Shown here: positions 1 through 7,815 of the stretch, one piece after another
Position numbering within the stretch: the first letter of the stretch is position 1
How the letters are laid out: the number at the start of each line of letters is the position of its first letter
Source: Cognaticolwellia beringensis
GTDB lineage: Bacteria; Pseudomonadota; Gammaproteobacteria; Enterobacterales; Alteromonadaceae
DNA: 64,000 nt
Assembly (NCBI RefSeq): GCF_002076895.1
Contig: NZ_CP020465.1
Location: forward strand, 2,170,001-2,234,000
Direction: 5' to 3'
Program-made: the position numbers and the translations under genes
Notes under the pieces: model-generated
Told to the model about the DNA's origin: nothing
Database searches by the model: none
Seen by the model: the letters and a program-made list of their open reading frames with translations, nothing else

Positions 1-1
1 G

Positions 2-2083
2 ACACGTCGATGGAAAATTTTATGCTTTACTTTAGTAGTGACTTTCTTAGCCGCTATTTATCTCACCTTACTGAGACCGTCATACAGTGCAACGGCAATT
101 TTACAAATTGGTACTAATAAGCCAGCTAACACTCTGTCTATTAATGATGCCTTTAATGAGTCGAACGCTACGAAAGAGCAGATCCAAACGCAATTTGAGT
201 TATTGCGCTCACGCAAATTTGCTGAACGCGTAATATTTCAGCTTAACCTGATTCACCATGAAGAATTTATTAGTGGGAAATATAACGATAAATTAGCTAT
301 TCTTGCCCAAGTAGGTCAGGGCCAGTCAAATCCGTCAGTTAGTGATGTCGTCAGCCAGTTTCAAAAGAAATTAACTATCGTTCCTATTGCTGGTACTGAG
401 TTGGTAAAAATATCTTATGTGTCTTTTTCCGCGCAACTATCTCAAAGCATAGCGAATCAGGTGGGTATCACTTACTTGCAATATCAAGACGAAATTCATA
501 GTGCTGCAAAAGAGTCCACCTCTCAGTGGTTGGTTGATCAACTTGAAGAGTTGGGTAAAAAGTTACAAATTTCTGAGCTACTTTTGCAAACATATCGAGA
601 AGCTGAAGGGATTGTTGATATTCATGGTGTGGTTGGTTTGGTTGGCTCTCAACTAACCGAGTTAACATCAGAAACATTGAAGGCGGCTAAATTAGCCGAT
701 GATCTTTCGATTTCATATCAAGATATACAAAAGCACGCTGGTGATATTGAAAAGCTAAGTGATTTACATGAAATTAGTCGCCATGCTACGTTAATGCAAT
801 TGCGCCGAGAAGAAGAAAAAATTGAACGTAAAATGTTTGAATTGTCGCAACGTTACGGCCCTAAGCATCCGAAAAAAATTGCGGTTAATGCTGAATTTAT
901 ATCACTACAAAAGCGTATTACCCAACAAGTTTACGATATCGTTATCTCAATTGAAAAAGAGTATTTTAGTGCAGTTGAAAGGGTTAACGGTACTAAGCAA
1001 CGCTTGGAGATTGCCAAAAAAGACTATCTGCGTTTAAGTCGTTTACAAAATAAGTTTTCCCAGCTGACTCGTGAAGTTGACACTAACAAAGAGCTTTATA
1101 ATAATTATTTAGTACGCTTGAAAGAAGCTGATGCTATGGGTAATTACAATTCGAATTTTTATGTACGTTTTATTGATAAGGCGACTATCCCTAAAAGCCC
1201 AATTGCTCCTAATAAAATATTGATCATTGCCTTCACTTTCGTTCTTTCGATTGCCTTAATCTCCTTAACTATTATCATGCGTGAGTTATTAATGGATACA
1301 TTAAACTCTCGTCGTAAATTAGATAATTTTAATGAGGCACAAATTCTTGCTGTATTACCAAAAATTAAAGCCAGCTCACGTGAGCGAAAAGAAGATACCT
1401 ACAGCTCCGATAACCGCTTTACTGAAGCCATAAGAACGTTAAGAACTGCTTTACTATTTAACAGTGAAAAAACGGCACCTAAAATAATTGCCATAACGTC
1501 TTCTGTGCCGAATGAAGGCAAGTCTACTGTTGCTTTACATCTTGCACGGTCGTTCAGTGAAATGGAAAAAGTGTTGCTCATTGAAGCCGATATGCGCCAC
1601 CCAACAATCGCTAAGAATATGAACTTGAATGAGCATCGTCCTGGGCTTTCTAATCTATTAGCTAAAACACACCAAATTAACGAGTGTATTATCCGAGATA
1701 AAAATGTCAAATTAGATATTCTGACCTCAGGTATTACGCCTGCTAATCCGTTAGCTTTCCTTTCTATGAAGCGCTTTAATATGCTGATAAAGGTTTTTGG
1801 TAACTTTTATGATCGTATTATTATTGAAACACCCCCTGTTCATGCTGTTAGTGACGCGGTTATTATTTCGAAGTTAGTTGATAGTGTTATCTATATTGTG
1901 CACGGTAATAAAACTAAGCGGGAGCAGATTTCGTCAGGCTTAAGAATGTTGAAACAAGTTAACGCACCCATTGAGGGCGTGGTTATTAACCACAGTGAAA
2001 ACATAGACACCGACAAATATCATAATAAATACTATAACGATCGCAGTAATATCATTAAGCTTGCAGCGAGAAAGCGCGGTTAA
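2..2083 (+). CDS. Fused polysaccharide chain-length determinant / tyrosine autokinase (5' end outside window)
   Basis: Wzc-like inner-membrane protein that controls polysaccharide chain length and export. The reading frame is open from the window edge, so the true start lies upstream. The visible part begins inside the first membrane helix, continues as a long periplasmic coiled-coil region, and re-enters the membrane at about residue 393-415 (counting from GTG 38). A cytoplasmic BY-kinase domain follows: Walker A PNEGKST near 490-497, Walker A' LLIEADMRHP near 513, Walker B-like IIIETPP near 592. The usual Walker B aspartate (IDTPP) is glutamate here. The C-terminus has only a few tyrosines (YHNKYYND) rather than a rich cluster. 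No other polysaccharide gene is visible on this side, so the rest of its locus should lie upstream. Family call is firm; the polymer is unknown. Confidence 0.85.
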   Translation, partial: TRRWKILCFTLVVTFLAAIYLTLLRPSYSATAILQIGTNKPANTLSINDAFNESNATKEQIQTQFELLRSRKFAERVIFQLNLIHHEEFISGKYNDKLAILAQVGQGQSNPSVSDVVSQFQKKLTIVPIAGTELVKISYVSFSAQLSQSIANQVGITYLQYQDEIHSAAKESTSQWLVDQLEELGKKLQISELLLQTYREAEGIVDIHGVVGLVGSQLTELTSETLKAAKLADDLSISYQDIQKHAGDIEKLSDLHEISRHATLMQLRREEEKIERKMFELSQRYGPKHPKKIAVNAEFISLQKRITQQVYDIVISIEKEYFSAVERVNGTKQRLEIAKKDYLRLSRLQNKFSQLTREVDTNKELYNNYLVRLKEADAMGNYNSNFYVRFIDKATIPKSPIAPNKILIIAFTFVLSIALISLTIIMRELLMDTLNSRRKLDNFNEAQILAVLPKIKASSRERKEDTYSSDNRFTEAIRTLRTALLFNSEKTAPKIIAITSSVPNEGKSTVALHLARSFSEMEKVLLIEADMRHPTIAKNMNLNEHRPGLSNLLAKTHQINECIIRDKNVKLDILTSGITPANPLAFLSMKRFNMLIKVFGNFYDRIIIETPPVHAVSDAVIISKLVDSVIYIVHGNKTKREQISSGLRMLKQVNAPIEGVVINHSENIDTDKYHNKYYNDRSNIIKLAARKRG

Positions 2084-2153
2084 CTTAACTCAAACCAGTT
2101 TATGCCTTGGCTGTTTTTGCGTATAATAGCGCAAATCTTCAATAGTCACTGTT

Positions 2154-3185
2154 ATGAAAATACGTACTAACTTCTCTCTACAAGCGTTCAATAGCTTTAA
2201 TTTACCAGTCGTTACAGCTGAAATTTTTTTTCCATCTACTATTAAAGAGCTAGCTGAAATATCAATTGAAAAAGCTTCGTCGTCTTATATTCTTGGCGAT
2301 GGAACCAACACCTTATTCTGTCAGGATAAGGCGCCCATTATTATCAAACCCAACCTTATGGGGATTGAAGTAATTGAAAACGATGATAACTTTCAGGTAA
2401 AGGTGGCTTGCGCACAAAACTGGCATGAGTTTGTTTTGTTTTGTATTAATAGCGGCATCTACGGTTTAGAAAATTTGGCTTTGATCCCCGGTAGTGTTGG
2501 AGCCGCTCCTGTACAAAATATTGGTGCTTATGGCATTGAGGTTAGTGACTTTATCGTCGGAGTTACTTGGTTTGATTTTGCTCAGAAAAAGCAGGTAGAT
2601 TTTACCAATGCTGAGTGTCAATTCGGTTATCGCGACAGTATTTTTAAACAAGCATTAAATGGTACTGGTATTATTACGCACGTGCACTTCTTACTTCCTA
2701 AAGCTTGGCAAGCAGTCGATAACTATCAAGGGTTAAATGAACTTGTCTCTCCTGTGACACCGCAAGCCATAATGGCAAAAGTTATACAACTTCGCCAAGC
2801 CAAATTACCTGAGCCTAAACAGCTCCCAAATGCCGGTAGTTTTTTTAAAAACCCCATCGTCAGTAAAGATGTTTTTAACGAGTTAAATCAACAATATTCT
2901 AATATGCCTTTTTATCTGCATGATAATGGTGATGTTAAATTGGCTGCGGGTTGGTTGATAGAGCAAGCAGGCCTTAAAGGCTTTCGTCGTGACGGCGTTG
3001 GCGTACATGAAAACCAAGCCTTGGTGATCATTAACTATGAAAGTAAGCAAGGTGAAAATATTGTGGCTTTGTCGGTGCATATTCAGAAAAAAGTTAAGGA
3101 AAAGTTTAACATCCAATTAGTGCCAGAAGTTAGGTTTATCGGCGAAGATGGTGAATTAAGTCCTACCAGCGCAGGGGGCAAATAA
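2154..3185 (+). CDS. murB: UDP-N-acetylenolpyruvoylglucosamine reductase MurB
   Basis: Cytoplasmic FAD enzyme that reduces UDP-GlcNAc-enolpyruvate to UDP-MurNAc with NADPH, the second committed step of peptidoglycan synthesis. The 343-residue length fits the type I (E. coli-like) family. Visible motifs are the FAD-binding LGDGTNTLF near residue 47, the PGSVGAAPVQNIGAYG loop near 116, YRDSIFK near 156 (catalytic Arg region), NAGSFFKNP near 226 (catalytic Ser) and PEVRF near 324 (catalytic Glu). The stop codon overlaps the birA start by one base, so the two are translationally coupled; murB-birA adjacency is also found in E. coli. Confidence 0.97.
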   Translation: MKIRTNFSLQAFNSFNLPVVTAEIFFPSTIKELAEISIEKASSSYILGDGTNTLFCQDKAPIIIKPNLMGIEVIENDDNFQVKVACAQNWHEFVLFCINSGIYGLENLALIPGSVGAAPVQNIGAYGIEVSDFIVGVTWFDFAQKKQVDFTNAECQFGYRDSIFKQALNGTGIITHVHFLLPKAWQAVDNYQGLNELVSPVTPQAIMAKVIQLRQAKLPEPKQLPNAGSFFKNPIVSKDVFNELNQQYSNMPFYLHDNGDVKLAAGWLIEQAGLKGFRRDGVGVHENQALVIINYESKQGENIVALSVHIQKKVKEKFNIQLVPEVRFIGEDGELSPTSAGGK

Positions 3186-4159
3186 TGAAAGCAATACGTG
3201 AGCAGTTGATTAAAAAACTGGTTAAAGGTGAATTTTTATCAGGCCAAGCCTTAGGCGAAGAACTGGGTGTTAGTCGAGCGGCTATTTCAAAACATATTAG
3301 TGCCTTGCAGGAAATAGGCTTTGATATATTTAGTGTTACTGGAAAAGGTTATCGAATAGCCAACGCCATTGAACTGCTAGATGAAACTCGTATCGTGGAA
3401 CTCTTAACTGAGCATAATACCCATGCCAAAGTGGAAGTGCATAACTTAATCGATTCAACAAATAGCTATTTAATGCGCCGTTTACCAAACCAAAATATTC
3501 CAGGGCAGGTATGTATTGCCGAATATCAAAGTGCTGGTCGAGGGCGAAGGGGACGTCAATGGGTCTCACCTTTTGGCTCACATATTTATATGTCAATGTA
3601 TTGGTATTTAGAGCAAGGTATGTCAGCAGCTATGGGCTTAAGTGTTGTGGCCGCATTGGCGGTTAGTGATGCGATAAAAGCCTTATATGATGTTGATGTT
3701 GAACTGAAATGGCCAAATGATATCTACTTTAACGGTGTAAAGCTTGCGGGTATTTTAATTGACCTCGAAGGTCAGGCAATGGAGCCTTGCCATTGTGTTA
3801 TCGGTATTGGCTTAAATATCAAAATGCCCGAAAAAAGTGCTGCCTTGGTTGATCAACCTTGGATTGATTTATCGAGTGCAATCGGCGTGGAAATAGACCG
3901 CAACATTTTAACCGCTAGTATTATTTCCGCATTGTTAAGGCGCTTAAAAATACATAGTGAAACGGGTATCCATACTATGGTTGCTCAGTGGCAAGCTCAA
4001 GACTTCTACTTCAATAAAGCTGTTGCTTTAATTACCGGTGAAAAAATTACTCGTGGTATCTGTCGTGGTATAAACGTACAAGGTGCATTAATGTTAGAGG
4101 TTAATGGTCAAGTTAGCCCCGTATATGGCGGTGAAGTTAGCTTAAGGGCTGGATTATGA
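3185..4159 (+). CDS. birA: Biotin--protein ligase / biotin operon repressor BirA
   Basis: Bifunctional protein: it activates biotin to biotinyl-AMP and attaches it to the carboxylase carrier protein (AccB), and in the holo form represses biotin biosynthesis genes. At 324 residues it has the full two-domain form. An N-terminal winged helix (about 1-60, LGVSRAAISKHISAL) is followed by the ligase domain with GRGRRGRQW near 118-126 and KWPNDIYFNGVKLAGIL near 175-190, which includes the catalytic lysine region. The N-terminal DNA-binding domain implies it retains repressor function (inference). It overlaps murB by one base and coaX by four (ATGA). Confidence 0.97.
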   Translation: MKAIREQLIKKLVKGEFLSGQALGEELGVSRAAISKHISALQEIGFDIFSVTGKGYRIANAIELLDETRIVELLTEHNTHAKVEVHNLIDSTNSYLMRRLPNQNIPGQVCIAEYQSAGRGRRGRQWVSPFGSHIYMSMYWYLEQGMSAAMGLSVVAALAVSDAIKALYDVDVELKWPNDIYFNGVKLAGILIDLEGQAMEPCHCVIGIGLNIKMPEKSAALVDQPWIDLSSAIGVEIDRNILTASIISALLRRLKIHSETGIHTMVAQWQAQDFYFNKAVALITGEKITRGICRGINVQGALMLEVNGQVSPVYGGEVSLRAGL

Positions 4160-4881
4160 GGCTGTTAGTTGATGTCGGTAATACTCAAGTAAAATATGTT
4201 TTTCAAGCGACAGAGGATAGTTCGACACTCTCCGATATTGTCTATCTTGATTATCAATCATTTCAAGCGCAATTGTCACAAGAAAAATTTTCAGAAGTCA
4301 GCGCAGTTATCCTTGCCAACGTTCATGGAAACGCAGTGCACGATACGATAGAGAAGTGGGCAACCCTTAATAATATTGCCTTTGTGCAAGTACACAGTAC
4401 TGCAAACGCATTTGGTGTTACGTCGTCCTATCTGCAGCCCGAGCGATTAGGCGTTGATCGTTGGTTGGCTATGATAGGGGCCAAGCAAATATATCCACAA
4501 CAAAACTTACTCATCATTGATGCCGGTACTGCCACAACGGTTGATGTTTTAGATGCTAGTGGTCAGCATTGTGGTGGATGGATAATGCCTGGTGTGCAAA
4601 CTCTTTTTGATAGTTTATTAACGCGAACGAGTAAAATTATCGCGACACCTCAAACTACTGTTAGTCTGTCATTTGGTATAAATAGCTCAAATTGTTTAAA
4701 TCATGGTAGTTGGGCGATGACTATAGGCGCAATAAAAGAAGCCATTATTCAAGCCAATAGCCAGTTGATACTAGACAAAGTCTTAATCACAGGTGGTAAT
4801 GGGCAAGCAATTGTAAATTTAATGCCTGATACCTGTCAGCTAGAGCCTAAGCTAGTATTTCACGGTTTAAGTTGTTTTTAA
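4156..4881 (+). CDS. coaX: Type III pantothenate kinase CoaX
   Basis: ATP-dependent phosphorylation of pantothenate, the first step of coenzyme A synthesis. CoaX belongs to the acetate/sugar kinase (ASKHA) fold and is unrelated to E. coli CoaA. Visible signatures are N-terminal DVGNTQVKY (residues 6-14), PERLGVDRWLAMIGA near 94-108, and IDAGTATTVDV near 119-129 with GGWIMPG following. At 241 residues it is normal for the family. Its start lies inside the end of birA (ATGA), making murB-birA-coaX one unit. No hairpin terminator is obvious in the 95 bp before the tRNA promoter. Confidence 0.95.
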   Translation: MRLLVDVGNTQVKYVFQATEDSSTLSDIVYLDYQSFQAQLSQEKFSEVSAVILANVHGNAVHDTIEKWATLNNIAFVQVHSTANAFGVTSSYLQPERLGVDRWLAMIGAKQIYPQQNLLIIDAGTATTVDVLDASGQHCGGWIMPGVQTLFDSLLTRTSKIIATPQTTVSLSFGINSSNCLNHGSWAMTIGAIKEAIIQANSQLILDKVLITGGNGQAIVNLMPDTCQLEPKLVFHGLSCF

Positions 4882-4976
4882 GTCAGTTAAGCACGAGTGC
4901 GGACAGCAAAATAATTACGATTGTGTTTAAAAAACCATCAAACACAGAAAAACATGCTTTTTTTTGCATTTTGCTG

Positions 4977-5005
4977 TTGCAAGCTAGAAAACATTACTCT
5001 AGAAT
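4977..5005 (+). promoter_or_regulatory. Promoter of the tRNA-tufB operon
   Basis: A sigma-70 type promoter reads TTGCAA (4977-4982), 17-bp spacer, TAGAAT (5000-5005). It is followed by a C-rich discriminator (TCGCACC), a feature of stringently controlled stable-RNA promoters. It lies 20 bp upstream of the first tRNA. Seen in sequence; activity is inferred. Confidence 0.7.
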
Positions 5006-5024
5006 TCGCACCACTTAATGTAGT

Positions 5025-5100
<76 letters not shown>

Positions 5101-5135
5101 TTAATACATTACTTGTAATGTGGAAAATAAAATTT

Positions 5136-5220
5136 GGAGGGGTTCCCGAGTGGCCAAAGGGATCAGACTGTAAATCTGACGGCTCAGCCTTCGGTGGTTC
5201 GAATCCACCTCCCTCCACCA
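5136..5220 (+). tRNA. tyrU: tRNA-Tyr (anticodon GTA)
   Basis: An 85-nt class II tRNA with a long variable arm and encoded CCA. Anticodon GTA lies at 5170-5172 in loop CTGTAAA. Second tRNA of the tufB operon. Confidence 0.98.
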
Positions 5221-5249
5221 TTTTAACAGAGATAATCTGATAGAATTTA

Positions 5250-5324
<75 letters not shown>

Positions 5325-5340
5325 GTCTTTATAGAGAAAT

Positions 5341-5416
5341 GCTGATATGGCTCAGTTGGTAGAGCGCACCCTTGGTAAGGGTGAGGTCGGCAGTTCGAAT
5401 CTGCCTATCAGCACCA
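5341..5416 (+). tRNA. thrT: tRNA-Thr (anticodon GGT)
   Basis: A 76-nt cloverleaf with acceptor GCTGATA/TATCAGC and encoded CCA. Anticodon GGT lies at 5374-5376 in loop TTGGTAA. It is the last tRNA before tufB; the 82-bp spacer contains no terminator, so tufB is expected to be cotranscribed. Confidence 0.98.
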
Positions 5417-5498
5417 CTTCTTCTTTAGACCTTCTATAGATTAATCAATGTTTAACACAATAAATTAATTTATTTAATGTACCCAGAGGTATTTTAAG

Positions 5499-6683
5499 AT
5501 GGCTAAAGCAAAATTTGAACGTAATAAACCGCACGTTAACGTTGGTACTATTGGTCACGTCGATCACGGTAAAACAACACTAACAGCCGCTATCTCTGCG
5601 GTATTAACTAAAGTTCACGGTGGTGAAGTTAAAGACTTCGCACAAATCGATAATGCTCCTGAAGAGCGTGAGCGTGGTATTACTATTAATACTTCTCACA
5701 TCGAATACGATACAGAAATCCGTCACTACGCCCACGTAGATTGTCCTGGCCATGCTGATTACATCAAAAACATGATCACGGGTGCTGCACAAATGGATGG
5801 CGCTATCTTAGTAGTTGCTGCTACAGATGGTCCTATGCCACAAACACGTGAGCACATCTTGTTATCACGTCAAGTTGGCGTTCCATACATCATCGTATTC
5901 ATGAACAAATGTGACATGGTAGATGACGAAGAATTACTTGAACTAGTAGAAATGGAAGTTCGTGAACTTCTTTCTGAATATGACTTCCCAGGTGATGACT
6001 TACCGGTAATTCAAGGTTCAGCTCTTGGTGCTCTTCAAGGCGAAGAGAAATGGGAAGCGAAAATCATTGAGCTTGCTGACCAATTAGATACTTACATTCC
6101 AGAGCCAGAGCGTGCAATCGACGGTGCATTCATCATGCCTATCGAAGATGTATTCTCAATTTCAGGTCGTGGTACTGTTGTAACAGGTCGTGTTGAGCGT
6201 GGTATCGTTAAAGTTGGCGATTCAGTAGAAGTTGTTGGTATCCGTGATACTCAAACTTCAACATGTACTGGTGTTGAAATGTTCCGTAAGCTTCTTGACG
6301 AAGGTCGTGCTGGCGAGAACTGTGGTGTTCTTTTACGTGGTCTTAAGCGTGAAGACGTAGAACGTGGTCAAGTTTTATGTCAACCTGGTTCAATTTTACC
6401 TCACACTAAATTCGAATCAGAAGTATACGTGTTATCGAAAGATGAAGGTGGTCGTCATACACCATTCTTCAAAGGATACCGTCCACAGTTTTACTTCCGT
6501 ACAACAGATATCACAGGTGCTGTAGAGCTTCCTGAAGGTGTTGAAATGGTAATGCCAGGCGACAACTTAAAGTTTGTTGTAGAGCTTATCAACCCAGTAG
6601 CGATGGACGAAGGTTTACGCTTCGCAATCCGTGAAGGTGGTCGTACTGTAGGTGCTGGTGTTGTATCTAAAATTATTGCTTAA
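5499..6683 (+). CDS. tufB: Elongation factor Tu, copy B
   Basis: GTPase that carries aminoacyl-tRNA to the ribosomal A site; cytoplasmic. The 394 residues show G1 GHVDHGKT (19-26), DCPGHAD near 81, and NKCD near 136, followed by beta-barrel domains 2 and 3. The protein is identical to that of the second copy at 25998. By my reading the two genes differ at about eleven positions, all synonymous and with six in the first 145 bp, as expected for ongoing gene conversion. It lies downstream of four tRNAs, as in E. coli. Its 3' flank is followed by several partial duplicates of its own tail. Confidence 0.99.
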   Translation: MAKAKFERNKPHVNVGTIGHVDHGKTTLTAAISAVLTKVHGGEVKDFAQIDNAPEERERGITINTSHIEYDTEIRHYAHVDCPGHADYIKNMITGAAQMDGAILVVAATDGPMPQTREHILLSRQVGVPYIIVFMNKCDMVDDEELLELVEMEVRELLSEYDFPGDDLPVIQGSALGALQGEEKWEAKIIELADQLDTYIPEPERAIDGAFIMPIEDVFSISGRGTVVTGRVERGIVKVGDSVEVVGIRDTQTSTCTGVEMFRKLLDEGRAGENCGVLLRGLKREDVERGQVLCQPGSILPHTKFESEVYVLSKDEGGRHTPFFKGYRPQFYFRTTDITGAVELPEGVEMVMPGDNLKFVVELINPVAMDEGLRFAIREGGRTVGAGVVSKIIA

Positions 6684-6711
6684 TAGCTGATTTAAATAAA
6701 ACACTTAAAAG

Positions 6712-6734
6712 AGGATGCTTCGGCATCCTTTTTT
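6712..6734 (+). terminator. Intrinsic terminator of tufB
   Basis: Stem AGGATGC (6712-6718), TTCG tetraloop, GCATCCT (6723-6729), then a T-run. The same stem-loop ends the second EF-G gene (minus strand, 27699-27725), whereas tufA ends with a different GACGC-TTCG-GCGTC hairpin. Confidence 0.9.
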
Positions 6735-6740
6735 GTTTTC

Positions 6741-6902
6741 AGCAGAGCCAGTCTCAGAGCATATAGGACGAAGCTTGGCGTCGAGTTTTTGGTGCAGGTG
6801 GTGCAGGTGTTGTATCGCTTTTACCTTAACAGATGTATTGCTTAATAATTTTTAGACACCAAACCTTAAAAAAAGACGCTTCGGCGTCTTTTTTGTTTTC
6901 AG
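6741..6902 (+). repeat. Degenerate tuf-tail plus terminator module (tufB side)
   Basis: Non-coding duplicate of a tuf 3' end. GGTGCAGGTGTTGTATC (about 6800-6816) matches the tuf codons for GAGVVS; 20 bp later ATTGCTTAATAA matches the tuf stop region, followed by the GACGC-TTCG-GCGTC terminator (6868-6893). A nearly identical module lies downstream of tufA at 27239-27406. It probably arose by recombination between tuf ends; no open frame remains. Confidence 0.8.
6868..6893 (+). terminator. Additional tuf-type terminator
   Basis: A-tract, stem GACGC (6875-6879), TTCG, GCGTC (6884-6888), T-run. It is identical in stem to the tufA terminator, and further copies lie at 7091-7116 and 7311-7339. 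Confidence 0.8.
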
Positions 6903-7347
6903 TACGACCAGCTTCACGGGTTTATCCGTGATGAGGAAATACGTTAATAAAACAGTCCCAATGGACTGTTTTTAGTGATTTTCGCAAGTACCTCTGGTGC
7001 GCAGCTGAGAGTCGTACTGTAGGTGCAGCTGTTGTATCGCTTTTACCTTAACGGATGTATTGCTTAATAATTTTTAGACACCAAACCTTAAAAAAAGACG
7101 CTTCGGCGTCTTTTTTGTTTTCAGTACGACCAGCTTCACGGGTTTATCCGTGATGAGGAAATACGTTAATAAAACAGTCCCAATGGACTGTTTTTAGTGA
7201 TTTTCGCAAGTACCTCTGGTGCGCAGCTGAGAGTCGTACTGTAGGTGCAGCTGTTGTATCGCTTTTACCTTAACGGATGTATTGCTTAATAATTTTTAGA
7301 CACCAAACCTTAAAAAAAAGACGCTTCGGCGTCTTTTTTGTTTTCAG
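6903..7347 (+). repeat. Two-copy 222/223-bp direct tandem repeat containing tuf tails and terminators
   Basis: Copy 1 is 6903-7124 and copy 2 is 7125-7347; by eye they differ only by one A in the A-tract. Each unit holds three dyads. The first is TCACGG/CCGTGA (6914-6931). The second is AACAGTCC-CAAT-GGACTGTT followed by T's (6951-6973), which is terminator-like. The third is the tuf-type terminator GACGC-TTCG-GCGTC (stems at 7097-7110 and 7320-7333). A relic of the tuf 3' coding end (GTCGTACTGTAGGTGC, at 7011 and 7233) lies between the second and third dyads. No gene is present. Confidence 0.9.
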
Positions 7348-7815
7348 AGCTTAGTGCAATAACGCAGACAGAATTTCGTAAATAAATTAACGAATAAATA
7401 AATGCGCTTAGAATTATTTATTAAAAAGACACTGGGTATTTTTATTTCGACTAGATTCTTAACAGCTTTATGTCTGACTTTATTAAAAATACTTATAGCA
7501 TTTCATAGAAGATAACAAGCTTCAAATTTTACTGCGTTGACAACATAGCGCAGCTTCTAGATAAAATTTTTAATAGATAAAAAGTTTGATGTTAAACAGA
7601 CAAAATGAAACATTATTAAGCCGAAAGATTTGATAAAATAGGTCGTTAGCGTCTGTTTTGACCTTTAAAGAGTTATTCAAATGGAACTATTATCATAGTC
7701 AAATGCTAATCCATATTTATTACATTACTCAATTAAAGTATTGTAATATTTAGATAACGCAAAGTCTGTTTCGTTATCATTTTTGCTTCCCCCTGCATTC
7801 TCAATGGAGTGATAT
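7348..7815. other. Non-coding AT-rich region upstream of the antiporter
   Basis: No gene, tRNA or clear repeat seen. It should carry the promoter of the antiporter gene. One weak candidate is TTGACA (7537-7542) with TAAAAT (7562-7567), whose 19-bp spacer is long. Confidence 0.4.

Noticed and set aside
6903..7347. Possible integron or phage attachment region
   Set aside because: No integrase, no attC-like folded sites and no cargo gene; the repeats are tuf tails and terminators.
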